64,000 nt of DNA from Bin87 sp963665395 (GCA_963665395.2 OY762251.1:4464001-4528000); one strand, 5' to 3'; counted from the first letter of the stretch, positions 44,435-53,284 are shown. A program made the numbers and translations. Notes: generated from the sequence alone by a model not told the origin.

Positions 44435-44974
44435 TCAGAGCAATTTGGCCTGTCGCCGCTCCATCTCCAACAGACGGGCCTTGACGCCCACGCCGCCGGC
44501 TCCGTAGCCATGCAGGCCACCATTGCTGCCGACCACGCGGTGGCAGGGGACTATCAAAGGGAAAGGATTTTTCGCCATGGCCTGGCCGGCGGCGCGCGAT
44601 GCCCGTGGGTTGCCGGCGGCAGCCGCCAGCCACTGGTAGGAACGAGTCTCGCCCGGCGGAATAGCGCGGCAGGCGTCCCACGCTGCGCCGAAGAAAGGCG
44701 GAGCGGCGGAGAAATCCAGTGGAATGCCATCCAAAGCCGTCAGGTCGCCGGCGAAGTAGTCATTTAGGGCAGCCAGCACACCGGCCAACCGGGCGGTGTT
44801 TTCCTCGGCGTTGCTCAGTTCTTCGCCGAGCCCGTCCAGCGCGTCCTGCGGCTGAGGTTGCAGGCTCACGCGACGCAGGAGGCCGTCGCGTCCACCCAGC
44901 AAGGCGACCCAGCCGAAGGGGGTTTCCTGCAAACAGTAGTGCAGCGTCGTTTCATCCCGGTTGACTGAGTTCAT
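44435..44974 (-). CDS. ogt: Methylated-DNA-protein-cysteine methyltransferase
   Basis: A 179-residue suicide DNA-repair protein. The active-site motif IVPCHRVVGSNG (acceptor Cys144) follows a helix-turn-helix region containing NPRASRAAGQAMAKNPFPL with its arginine finger. The N-terminal part (LHYCLQETPFGWVALLGG) is the short Ogt type. It would remove alkyl groups from O6 of guanine. No Ada regulator is adjacent. Confidence 0.92.
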   Translation of the reverse strand: MNSVNRDETTLHYCLQETPFGWVALLGGRDGLLRRVSLQPQPQDALDGLGEELSNAEENTARLAGVLAALNDYFAGDLTALDGIPLDFSAAPPFFGAAWDACRAIPPGETRSYQWLAAAAGNPRASRAAGQAMAKNPFPLIVPCHRVVGSNGGLHGYGAGGVGVKARLLEMERRQAKLL

Positions 44975-45017
44975 AAGATCGCAGCTCAGCGAGGCCCATC
45001 GGGATTTTTGGCCGGGT

Positions 45018-47558
45018 TCAAGCTTGCCGGCGTCGGAGAGCGTACAACGCCAACGGGAAGCGCAGGGTTTTCCAAGCTTCGGATATGCCGCCGGAATCGT
45101 CGGCGTCGGCGGGGGTACGGCCTGAGTAGGTTTGACGAGTGTACGCGTTGACGATGCGTTGGATGGCCGCTTGCTGTTCCGGCATGGCGGCGGCTAGCCT
45201 GGATCCCCACTGATGGGGTGTCTGGTGCTCCCGCAGCGGGAAGGACGCCAGGGCCCCCAACCGGAGCAACCGCCGATAGGCTCCGGTCACGTTTCGCGGC
45301 GTGGCCAGCAGCGAGCGCCAAATAACCCATGCCGCCAAAGCCGTCAGCACGGCGGCAGCCCCAAGACCGATAATCCAGGGGAGCGCGGCGCGGACCGTTT
45401 CGGTCCACTGAGCGGTGGTTCCGATGGTGGCGGCTAACTCTTCGTCGTCGAACAGCGATTCAAAGTCCTCGCATTCCTCTTCGATTTCACAAGGCAGGTC
45501 GCCGGCATCGGTACTTCCCTCGGCGAGGGCGCCGCGGCGGGCTTTTTCCGGCGGGATGGCTACCGGAATCTCTTTGCCGGGAGTTGGCTCGAAGGGTATC
45601 CACCCGTAGCCCGGGAAATACACTTCCGTCCACCCGTGGCTGTGGTGGTCGGATACGATGTATAGATTGGAACCGTCGAGGGATTGACCCGTTGTATAGC
45701 CGGTGGTCATGCGGCTGGGCACGCCCAAACTGCGCATAAGCACGGTCATGGCGGAGCCGAAGTATTCGCTGTAGCCCTGGCGGCTGTCGAAGAGGAAATA
45801 GTCCACTCCATCGGCGCCGAAGGGTGGTGGGGCGATGTCCAGGTTGTACACGAAGTTGTTTTTGAGATATTGCTCCACCGCCACTGCCTGGTCGTAAGGC
45901 GTTTCAGCGCCGGCGGTGATGTCCCGGGCCAAGGCGGCGACGCGAGGCGGCATATCTCCGGGCAGTTGAGTATAACGCGCCCACAACCAGGGAGCGTACT
46001 CTTCTCCCGCGACCCGCAGTTGGTCCGGCTCGGCAGAAGACACCGAGGACGTCAACTGGTACGGGACGTCGGCTTCAGCGCTGCCGCCGGCGGCGCGGAC
46101 CGCCAGCACGTCGGGTTCTGCCGGAACTATCTCGCCGATGACGGCCTCAAGGACGCGGCCGGCATCGTCCCGCTCGACCGATTCCAGCACGAAAGAGGCT
46201 GCCGGCAGAACCGCCATGACGGCGTCGGAGCCGGCATAGGCGTCGGCGGCGAGGGTTTCGCGAAATCCCACTACGGCATCCTGAAGCACCGGAGGCAAGC
46301 CATCGATGGCGCTGTCAGGATCGGGGTTGATGACGTAGCGGGGCGAGTCAAAGGTTTCGATGCGAATGTCGCGGTTGGCGCCGATGACCTGGCCACCGGC
46401 GAACAGACTGCGACTGTCGTATTTTGGTATGACCTCAAACGTTACGTTGAAACGTTCCTGATATGGGCTAGGAGTGCTGTGCTCGGGTTTCCACCCCGGT
46501 TCTTTGAGCACCGTCCCCTCCGACAGCCAACCCGCGTGGCTGTACGTGGCGTAGGAACGGGCTTTCCAGTAGAGCGGCACCGGGGAATTGACCTGCAACA
46601 CGGGGGTGTCGGTGGGGTTGATGGTGCCCTGGAAGGCCATGGTGTCGCCCCAAATGCGATAGGGCAGCGGGCGACGGGCCGGCAGTCCGGCGAACAGGCG
46701 GTTGAAATCTTCCTCCCAATGCACCAGCGGGGAACGAGAGAAGTTGTAAAAAGAGTTGGCGGGACCCCATTGGCCACCCACCGGCAGCAAGAAGGCAATC
46801 ACCAAGGCTACGATGGCCACTACCGACGTGTCGCTGACGGTGAGGATACCCAGGTGCCCGTCGTAGGTCCGGCGCTGCCGGTCCCAGCGTTGCCGGGAAC
46901 GAATTGATTGCACCCAGCCCACGAGAAGCAAACCAGTGAACAAGTAGATCGCGAGATAGATACTGGCGTTGTCGGGCAGGAAGGTAAGGTTGGAAAGCAA
47001 CCCAACAGCGCCCAGGGCGAAAACGCCCCAGAAATTGCGGTAGCGGAAAAATACCCATCCGGCCAAGTATCCCGACAGCCACGAGGCGATCAGCAGTCCC
47101 GTGGCAAAGGGCAATGGGTCAACGCTGATCCCTTCGGTTCGAGCGGCCCAGATCCACAGGCCCAAACGTTCAAAAAACACCGCCGCGTTTGCGATTTGCA
47201 GTTCTTCCGGGGCAGCGGCGACCATTTGCCAGATGACTACACCGCCGCCAATGAGCAGGCCAACGGGCAGAACCGCCGCGGTCCAAAACCGGACGCGGGT
47301 GAGCAGCAGCGCAGTCAGGACCGCGATCAGCATGACCAGGACCAACGACGGCGTGGGAGCCCAGTCGGCCACCTCCACCGACCAGACCACGATGACCATG
47401 TTGAGCGTCAGGAGCCCGGCAGCCACCCAGCCATCGGGCGGGCGCAGGAAGACGAGCAGAGCCCACAAGCGGTCCACCAGGACCTGCCCGCGCCAAAGGG
47501 CGCCAGCGTCGGAGGAGGGCCGGGTCAGGGTAGGAGCCGGAGATGTTATGGTAACCAT
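45018..47558 (-). CDS. TgpA-like transmembrane transglutaminase-domain protein
   Basis: An 846-residue protein. About six N-terminal membrane helices (residues 40-265) lead to an extracytoplasmic domain (270-560), a transglutaminase-like domain (about 560-660) and a C-terminal helix near 735 with a DUF4129-like tail (about 765-845). The catalytic Cys is Ser597 in GYSEYFGSAM; His641 (SHGWTEVYF) is present and the usual Asp is Glu657 (PFEPTP). The first ATG is at 47558 and there is no signal peptide besides the helices. Third member of a MoxR-DUF58-TgpA cluster transcribed from 50.5 kb. The Cys-to-Ser change may still allow hydrolase activity. Confidence 0.88.
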   Translation of the reverse strand: MVTITSPAPTLTRPSSDAGALWRGQVLVDRLWALLVFLRPPDGWVAAGLLTLNMVIVVWSVEVADWAPTPSLVLVMLIAVLTALLLTRVRFWTAAVLPVGLLIGGGVVIWQMVAAAPEELQIANAAVFFERLGLWIWAARTEGISVDPLPFATGLLIASWLSGYLAGWVFFRYRNFWGVFALGAVGLLSNLTFLPDNASIYLAIYLFTGLLLVGWVQSIRSRQRWDRQRRTYDGHLGILTVSDTSVVAIVALVIAFLLPVGGQWGPANSFYNFSRSPLVHWEEDFNRLFAGLPARRPLPYRIWGDTMAFQGTINPTDTPVLQVNSPVPLYWKARSYATYSHAGWLSEGTVLKEPGWKPEHSTPSPYQERFNVTFEVIPKYDSRSLFAGGQVIGANRDIRIETFDSPRYVINPDPDSAIDGLPPVLQDAVVGFRETLAADAYAGSDAVMAVLPAASFVLESVERDDAGRVLEAVIGEIVPAEPDVLAVRAAGGSAEADVPYQLTSSVSSAEPDQLRVAGEEYAPWLWARYTQLPGDMPPRVAALARDITAGAETPYDQAVAVEQYLKNNFVYNLDIAPPPFGADGVDYFLFDSRQGYSEYFGSAMTVLMRSLGVPSRMTTGYTTGQSLDGSNLYIVSDHHSHGWTEVYFPGYGWIPFEPTPGKEIPVAIPPEKARRGALAEGSTDAGDLPCEIEEECEDFESLFDDEELAATIGTTAQWTETVRAALPWIIGLGAAAVLTALAAWVIWRSLLATPRNVTGAYRRLLRLGALASFPLREHQTPHQWGSRLAAAMPEQQAAIQRIVNAYTRQTYSGRTPADADDSGGISEAWKTLRFPLALYALRRRQA

Positions 47559-47583
47559 GACTGTGGGTCTCTATGGAGCAGCA

Positions 47584-48924
47584 TCACGACACGGTAGGAA
47601 CAGCGGACGGGGAAGTTTCGGAGGGAGGGCTACCATTGTTCCCGGCAGTTGCGGGGCCACTGATGCGCGACGGCCCGGCAGCTACCGGCCGGGACAGGGC
47701 CAGGTTGATGTCCTCGCCGCGACGAACCATGTAGAGGGGTATGTCGTGTTGGGTCAAATAATCGGCAGTGATTTGACCGGTGATGCCGGGCGATGCGCCA
47801 GAGTCTGAAAGCGGGAAGGAATTGGGGTCCACGTAGCAAACCGCCACATTGATGCCCTGCCGGCGCAAGCCCACCAGCGCTGAGGTCCATTCGGGGCGTC
47901 GGGATGATGTAATGACCATTAGAGTGTTGAACCCGGAAAGCTGGGGACGCAAATCGTAGATGAACCGCTCCAGCGGCAAAAAACCGTCGGCCCGTATCCC
48001 AGCCAGTGTTTCCATCAAGATGCCCAACTGTGCCGGACGGCGGTCGGGCTTGAGCGTCCACAGCTCGCCTGAGTTTGAGGCCAAGCCCACCGGCACCGCG
48101 GTTTCATCCCAGTGTTGCACCAGGGAGGCAGCCACAGTCACGGCCAGCTCCTCGGTGTTGTCGGGCGCTTCGCCGAAGTGGGAGCGTCGTTCCATGTCCA
48201 AGAGCACCCAAGCCTGGGCGGAAACGCCGATGTCGAACTCCTTGACCATCAGGCGGTTCATGCGCGCCGTGTATGGCCAGTGAATGCGGCGCAGGCTGTC
48301 GCCGTGGGCGTAATCGCGGATGGTGGACGATTCAGGGGTAATGGCCGGGGTGCGGCGGGAGAAAGCGGAGTCGCTGGGCAGGTTGGCAAAACGGCGGTCC
48401 AGGTCGGGCAGGGGAAGGGTTTGCGGCAACACCGTGTAGGACTGTTCGTTGAGAAAAGAACGGGTGAGGCGGAACAGGCCAAAAGGATCACGCGCGGTCA
48501 CGCTAACCCGGCCGGTGCGGTAGATGCCCCGGCGGGAGAGATAGGTCTCGATGCGGAAGGAACGCACCTGTCCCTTCACCAACGCCACGGTGCGCCCGCC
48601 CGGATCGTCCAGGTCGGTATCTTCGTTCACTTCCAGCCAGGACTTGGGCAGACGGGAGCGGTTGATCAGCTGGATCTGGCCCTCCAGGAATTCACCGACC
48701 CGACCTCGATTGCCCAGCCGGGTCAGCCGCACGTCCAATCCGCGCAGGTTCAGCCAGGCCCAACCGTATCCGATGCCCACCAGCACAATCAGGGTGAACA
48801 GCAGTCGGTAGAAAAACGGGAATCCCGTGCCCAGCGAATAAAACAGCACTACCAGGATCAGCAGGCTGAAGAGGATTTTGCGCCGGTGCTGACTGATCAG
48901 CGATTTGATCGCGGTTTTATTCAA
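47584..48924 (-). CDS. DUF58-domain membrane protein
   Basis: A 446-residue protein. Two adjacent N-terminal membrane helices (about 18-58) are followed by a beta-sandwich-like region (GEFLEGQIQLINRSRLPKSW, VSVTARDPFGLFR) and the DUF58 core RDYAHGDSLRRIHWPYTAR, then a VWA-like fold (VLLDMERRS at about 232). DUF58 proteins work with MoxR ATPases and TgpA-type proteins, probably in the envelope. The stop lies 25 bases before the TgpA-like gene. Confidence 0.9.
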   Translation of the reverse strand: MNKTAIKSLISQHRRKILFSLLILVVLFYSLGTGFPFFYRLLFTLIVLVGIGYGWAWLNLRGLDVRLTRLGNRGRVGEFLEGQIQLINRSRLPKSWLEVNEDTDLDDPGGRTVALVKGQVRSFRIETYLSRRGIYRTGRVSVTARDPFGLFRLTRSFLNEQSYTVLPQTLPLPDLDRRFANLPSDSAFSRRTPAITPESSTIRDYAHGDSLRRIHWPYTARMNRLMVKEFDIGVSAQAWVLLDMERRSHFGEAPDNTEELAVTVAASLVQHWDETAVPVGLASNSGELWTLKPDRRPAQLGILMETLAGIRADGFLPLERFIYDLRPQLSGFNTLMVITSSRRPEWTSALVGLRRQGINVAVCYVDPNSFPLSDSGASPGITGQITADYLTQHDIPLYMVRRGEDINLALSRPVAAGPSRISGPATAGNNGSPPSETSPSAVPTVS

Positions 48925-48925
48925 C

Positions 48926-49203
48926 TCAGTTGGTCCAGAATTCGGGGTTGGTGAAGCGCTCGGGAATATCGCCGTTCATCGCGGCGCGGAATTCGTCAAC
49001 GGTCATTTGCAGTTGTTGGGTGATGATCGTGCCCATTCGGTTGGCGCGAATTTCGTTGTTGCCAAAAGATACGTGAACGCGCCGATGCAATCCCGGATGT
49101 CTATAGCGCCAGTGGTCGTTGCGCGCCGTTTCCACGAAACCCATCCGCAGCAGCAGCCGACGCAACTCGGCGGTCCGAAGGTTAGGTTAGCGTAGCGTGG
49201 CAT
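48926..49203 (-). pseudogene. HicA-like toxin, frameshifted near its N-terminus
   Basis: The ATG at 49203 overlaps the hicB stop (TGATG) and begins MPRYANLTF; the frame is then lost. The -1 frame runs on as RTAELRRLLLRMGFVETARN, then DHWRYRHPGLHRRVHVSFGN and MTVDEFRAAM to 48926, which is HicA-like (AELRRLLLRMGF plus a basic middle). One base appears missing near 49177. Unless it is restored, the toxin could only be made from an internal start such as the ATG at 49165. Confidence 0.65.
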
Positions 49204-49514
49204 CAGTCGCCGGCCGGTTCCACAACTGGCAAGGATACCTTATGCGTCCGGTGCGGGATGCCCTCGGTTACGAGTTCTTGCCGTATGTTGGCCATCTCGG
49301 CGACTGCGGTCTCTGGATCCTCCAGGCTTCGTCCGTCCTCCCAGGGTTCGGTGATGATGTCAACCATTGCCTTGGCAATATCGGCTATTGCCTCGGCCTC
49401 GGTATCACCCTGTCCCGAAACGCCGAGGACGTATGAACACCAAGCGGAGTAGCCTATTGACCCGTCGGAAAGGCTGTCTTCCCAAACTAATACGTCAAAA
49501 GTGTGCATTTGCAA
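49203..49514 (-). CDS. hicB: HicB-like antitoxin
   Basis: A 103-residue protein with the HicB pattern: an N-terminal DVLVWEDSLSDGSIGYSAWC strand, VLGVSGQGDTEAEAIADIAKAM and a C-terminal PVV. HicB proteins neutralise HicA and usually carry the GxGxT-x-EEA-x-N-i motif; here it is GQGDTEAEAIADI. Sits between moxR (20 bases away) and the frameshifted hicA, splitting the usual moxR-DUF58 junction. Confidence 0.75.
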   Translation of the reverse strand: MQMHTFDVLVWEDSLSDGSIGYSAWCSYVLGVSGQGDTEAEAIADIAKAMVDIITEPWEDGRSLEDPETAVAEMANIRQELVTEGIPHRTHKVSLPVVEPAGD

Positions 49515-49533
49515 ACCTCCCGGCGATGCTTCC

Positions 49534-50520
49534 CTACCTGGCCCCCGGCACCGGAACGCTGTTCAGCAGTTCTTCGACAACCCGCTCGGGCAGAACGCCT
49601 CGCATACGAGCAGCGGGGGTAAGAACGATCCGATGGGACAGGACGGCCACGGCCAACTCCTTGATGTCGTCGGGCAGCACGTAGTCCCGGCCCCGGAGCA
49701 GGGCCAGCGCCCGCCCGGTGCGGAAAAGTCCCAGCGAAGCCCGGGGCGACGCGCCCAGGGCAGCGTCGGCGTGCTCGCGGGTGGCCTCGGAGAGCGCGAC
49801 CAGGTACTCGCGCACCAATCCATCCACGTACACCTCCTGCGCGGCCTGCTGGAGCGACATCACATCGTCCGGCGTCGCCACCGGCTCCAAATCCAGGATG
49901 GGATGGGAGTGTTCCTGCTGGGCGATGATGGTCATCTCCTCGTCGAAGCGCGGGTAACCGATGCTGACCCGCATCAGGAAACGGTCCAGTTGGGCTTCCG
50001 GCAAGGGGAAGGTTCCCTCATACTCGATGGAGTTCTGGGTTGCGATGACCAGGAAGGGAGGCGGCAAGGGATGGGTCACGCCGTCCACGGTAACTTGCCG
50101 CTCCTCCATGGCCTCCAGCAAGGCTGATTGAGTTTTGGGCGTGGCGCGGTTGATTTCGTCGGCCAGCACAAGGTGGGCAGCAACCGGGCCGGAGCGGAAA
50201 CTGAACTCTCCGGTGGACTGGTTATAAACAGACACGCCGGTTACGTCGCTGGGCAGCAGGTCGGGGGTGAACTGGATGCGGGAGAAGGTGCCGCCAATGG
50301 ACACGGCGATGGAACGGGCCAGCATGGTCTTGCCCACGCCCGGCACGTCTTCCACGAGGATGTGCCCTTCGGCTACCAGGGCGGCCAGAGCCTGCTCAAT
50401 AACGTCATCCTTGCCCACGATGACCGTGGCGATGTTATCGGCGATGCGACGGGCAATCGTAGCGGCGTCCAGGATGCTGGGGGAGACGCCGGCGGCGGGA
50501 GAAATGGCGGTATTTTGCAC
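49534..50520 (-). CDS. moxR: MoxR-family AAA+ ATPase
   Basis: A 328-residue AAA_3 protein: Walker A DVPGVGKTMLARS (about 58-70), Walker B LVLADEINRATPKTQSALLE, the MoxR signature EERQVTVDG and sensor region VIATQNSIEYEGTFPLPEAQ. C-terminal AAA_lid. It acts as a chaperone-type ATPase with VWA/DUF58 proteins, which are encoded downstream beyond a HicBA pair. First gene of the cluster; 144 bases of upstream sequence carry its promoter. Confidence 0.93.
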   Translation of the reverse strand: MQNTAISPAAGVSPSILDAATIARRIADNIATVIVGKDDVIEQALAALVAEGHILVEDVPGVGKTMLARSIAVSIGGTFSRIQFTPDLLPSDVTGVSVYNQSTGEFSFRSGPVAAHLVLADEINRATPKTQSALLEAMEERQVTVDGVTHPLPPPFLVIATQNSIEYEGTFPLPEAQLDRFLMRVSIGYPRFDEEMTIIAQQEHSHPILDLEPVATPDDVMSLQQAAQEVYVDGLVREYLVALSEATREHADAALGASPRASLGLFRTGRALALLRGRDYVLPDDIKELAVAVLSHRIVLTPAARMRGVLPERVVEELLNSVPVPGAR

Positions 50521-50664
50521 TGGCGGCCTCTTGGACGGTGGTTTAATTCACCGCCAGTTTAGCACAGGCGGCAGGCGGAAATGGCAAGCCCGGGTCATCG
50601 TTGTGGGCCGGCCCTGGCATCAGGTTCAGGGCCGGCATTATATCCATCCAAACGTGACCGGCGA

Positions 50665-51552
50665 TTAATGGCCCACCCGGTCCTGGAACTCCCGCTCGGT
50701 GGTGGCCGCTTCCACCGCCTGGTACTCGGGCAGGCTGATCAGGGCCTCTACATCGGCCCGTCGCGTTGCTACTTCAGCCGCGCCGATGCCGATGTGGCCG
50801 GTGTCGCGCAGGCTGGTGTAGGCGCGCTGGATGCCTTCGACGGCGGCGATGGCCGGCGTGGTGGCGTAGATGATGACCTTGTAGCCCAGCTCCTCGTATT
50901 CCGGCACGGTGATGTCGTCGGCGCCGGCGATGACCAGCAGGGGCACGTCGGGCACGCCGGCCCGGAAGGTGGCTAGATCCTCGCGCTGCCGCACGCCCCG
51001 GGGCATCACCACGTCCACGCCCAGGTCGCGCAGGGCGTTGCCCCGGCGGATGGCGTCTTCCATGTCGCCCTCCACGGCGGTGAAGGAGTCGGTGCGCCCG
51101 ATGATGAGGAAGTCGGGATCGGATCTGGCTTCCAGGGCATAGCGCATCTTTTCCAGGAACTCGTCAATGGGGATGACGTGCTCCAGTCCGGCGTGGTACG
51201 ACGCCCGCTTGGGAAACACCTGGTCCTCGATGTGGATGCCGCAGATGCCAGCGCGCTCGAAGGTGCGGACGGTGTGCATGGTGTGCACCGGGTCGCCGTA
51301 GCCGGCTCCGGCGTCGCAGATGACAGGCAAAGGCACCGACTTGGCCACGCGCTGGGCCACGTCAACCTGCTCGGTCAGCGTCATCAGCGGCTCGGTAACG
51401 GCCAGGTGGGCGCCGCTCATGTAGCCGCCCACGTACACGGTGTCGAAGCCCAGGGATTGCACCACGCGGGCGGACATGGGGTCGTAAGCGCCGGGGGCGA
51501 CGATGGTTTCGCCGGCGGTGAGGCGGCTTTTCAGGTCGGAACGCAAACTCAT
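50665..51552 (-). CDS. Isocitrate lyase/PEP mutase superfamily enzyme
   Basis: A 295-residue TIM-barrel of the ICL/PEPM superfamily, most like methylisocitrate-lyase-type and oxaloacetate-hydrolase-type members. N-terminal VAPGAYDPMSARVVQSLGFD, the metal-binding ICDAGAGYGDP and IHIEDQVFPKR are present. The flexible loop that in lyases reads KKCGH or KRCGH is KRASYHAG here, so the catalytic Cys is missing. This favours the decarboxylase or hydrolase branch. GAGGTG lies eight bases before the ATG; an IS element ends only 23 bases upstream, so the native promoter is probably lost. Confidence 0.85.
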   Translation of the reverse strand: MSLRSDLKSRLTAGETIVAPGAYDPMSARVVQSLGFDTVYVGGYMSGAHLAVTEPLMTLTEQVDVAQRVAKSVPLPVICDAGAGYGDPVHTMHTVRTFERAGICGIHIEDQVFPKRASYHAGLEHVIPIDEFLEKMRYALEARSDPDFLIIGRTDSFTAVEGDMEDAIRRGNALRDLGVDVVMPRGVRQREDLATFRAGVPDVPLLVIAGADDITVPEYEELGYKVIIYATTPAIAAVEGIQRAYTSLRDTGHIGIGAAEVATRRADVEALISLPEYQAVEAATTEREFQDRVGH

Positions 51553-51575
51553 TTGGATTCACCTCGTCTCATTAG

Positions 51576-53033
51576 CTGGACTTTGTACGTTCAAGCGGCG
51601 TAGGCGAGGGAATCGATAAGCCGAGCGTACAATTCGGGAACGGGTTTTCCCCGGTCACAGTCGGATAACGACATTGAAAAACTGTCCGAAGCCAGCCACA
51701 GGTGGCGTCGCACCAGGGCGATGGCATCCACGAAAGTGGGGGCGGGTTTGGCGTACCAGGCCGCCGTGCGCTGGGTGATGGGGCTCTCTTGTTGCAGCGA
51801 GTGTGCCGCCAGGGCGATCCAGGAAAACAGACCCATCAGGACGGGCGTGGTGCGGGCAATGGCGCGATCCGACCATTGGCGCTGAGTTTCCACGCCCAAG
51901 TGAGCCCGTACTTCCTGGTAAGTGACCTCCAGCTGCCAACGCAGCACAAACCACTCCAGGATCTGGACTGGGGCGACCGACTCATCAGTGCAGAGCAGGG
52001 CCTGAGTGTCCAGTTCACCTTTGGGGTCTCGGACCAGCGCCCAGCGGATGGGTACGGGCGGTTTGCCGGGGTGGTACCAGAGGGCGGTCTGCGAAGCCAG
52101 TTCCAGCGTGCGCATGGTGCCGTCGTACCAGGACACCGACGCGGTGTCCCAGAGCAGCTCGGGATCGTCAAGGCGTTGCTTGAGGGTGGGTTGACGTGCC
52201 CCCTTGACCCGAGGGCGACCGGTTTGGCCCGGTTGACGGGGTGGCGCGGGATCGTAGAGACCGGCATCCAGGCGCAGCCTGGTGATGAGGGTTACGGGTT
52301 CATGGAGGGACTGGCAGAAGTAGAGCAAGTCCAGGACGGCATAGCCATTGTCGCCCACCACCACCAGGGGGCGATGGGGCAGCCAGCGGCGCAGCAGCAG
52401 GATCATCTGGCGAGCCCAGTCGGTGAGTTTCTTGTGCCGGCGTCCCTGCCTTTGGTGATAGCGTTCCGATGGCGCCAGCGCGGTGAGCAAGGGCAGGGCC
52501 CAGAACCGTCCCGCCCAGGGGATGCGTCCCAGCCACATCAAACTGATCCAGCGCAACCCGCTGGCCTTGACCGTATAGCTGCGGCTGGAACGCACGGCGT
52601 CTCGGTAGACACCCAGAGCGTTGATCTTTGGACCCTGCCGACGCTCCAGGGTTTCGTCGATACCGAACACCAGCGGACCGTCGCCGTGGTCGAGATGTTG
52701 AAGCAGCAACCTGAGCAAGACCTGGGACGCCCCAAGGGGCGACCACGCCGCCCGGTTCAGCACGTGATGGTAGCGGGCATAGTTGCGGTCGCCGCTGAGG
52801 CCCATGACCCGCAACGCCGCGGCCACTGTGCGCTGGCCCGGCGTCAGGATCGCGCCGACCAATAGGACCTGAGCCTTTTGCCAGGTTCGGTTTTGGAACA
52901 GCATGGCGAAGGGAAAGAGAACAGTTACAATGGCATCGGGCAGGGTGAGCACGAATTGACCTACGGTGAGTTGTGGGGTCAAACCAGCTTACCCTGCCGC
53001 TTTCATTTTTCTAGTTTTTGTACAAAGTCCAGC
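51576..53033 (-). mobile_element. Complete insertion sequence, IS701-like
   Basis: A 1,458-bp element with terminal inverted repeats CTGGACTTTGTAC at the left and GTACAAAGTCCAGC at the right (one extra base), flanked by TTAG on both sides (51572-51575 and 53034-53037). A 4-bp TTAG duplication fits the YTAR targets of the IS701 family. One transposase gene fills it. The intact ends suggest recent insertion. It lies between the promoter side of the PEP-mutase-like gene and the end of a hicA gene. Confidence 0.8.
51591..52982 (-). CDS. DDE transposase (IS701-like)
   Basis: A 463-residue transposase. An N-terminal domain (FQNRTWQKAQVLLVGAILTP, RNYARYHHVLNRAAWSP) precedes the catalytic core: first Asp in LVFGIDETLERRQG, a second in VVVGDNGYAVLDLL, and the Glu in RWQLEVTYQEVRAHLG. 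These fit DDE_5/IS701-type enzymes. The gene is complete and fills the element, so it may be active. The 3' end reaches 15 bases from the left inverted repeat. Confidence 0.9.
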   Translation of the reverse strand: MTPQLTVGQFVLTLPDAIVTVLFPFAMLFQNRTWQKAQVLLVGAILTPGQRTVAAALRVMGLSGDRNYARYHHVLNRAAWSPLGASQVLLRLLLQHLDHGDGPLVFGIDETLERRQGPKINALGVYRDAVRSSRSYTVKASGLRWISLMWLGRIPWAGRFWALPLLTALAPSERYHQRQGRRHKKLTDWARQMILLLRRWLPHRPLVVVGDNGYAVLDLLYFCQSLHEPVTLITRLRLDAGLYDPAPPRQPGQTGRPRVKGARQPTLKQRLDDPELLWDTASVSWYDGTMRTLELASQTALWYHPGKPPVPIRWALVRDPKGELDTQALLCTDESVAPVQILEWFVLRWQLEVTYQEVRAHLGVETQRQWSDRAIARTTPVLMGLFSWIALAAHSLQQESPITQRTAAWYAKPAPTFVDAIALVRRHLWLASDSFSMSLSDCDRGKPVPELYARLIDSLAYAA

Positions 53034-53284
53034 TTAGGTATCGGTAGATAAGGTGTGCAGCAGTTAGAGTAGATCCAAGATTCTGCTACACCCAATCCGG
53101 CTTGTCTGATGATAGCGCGCAACGTCCCTCTGTCCAGTTCACGATGGTCGGGAACCACGAGTTGAGCAAAGGGATCGTTGCGACGCAAGATAATATGGCT
53201 GCCCCGTTGCCGTCTTGTGTAGAACCCAATTTTGGTGAGCGCCTGAACGCACTCGCGTCCGGAAATCCCGGGCAACCTGCTCAT
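53003..53284 (-). CDS. hicA: HicA toxin with altered C-terminus
   Basis: A 93-residue reading frame. The first 68 residues are a typical HicA mRNA-interferase (MSRLPGISGRECVQALTKIG, RQRGSHIILRR with the catalytic His, VVPDHRELDRGTLRAIIRQA). Family members end near RQAGLSVEEFLDLL. Here the frame instead reads AESWIYSNCC and continues into the IS terminus (DFVQKLEK). The -1 frame from the same place reads ILDLL followed by TAA at 53066-53064, so one base is probably missing at about 53081 and the ancestral end was there. The core is intact, so function may persist. Confidence 0.82.
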   Translation of the reverse strand: MSRLPGISGRECVQALTKIGFYTRRQRGSHIILRRNDPFAQLVVPDHRELDRGTLRAIIRQAGLGVAESWIYSNCCTPYLPIPKLDFVQKLEK

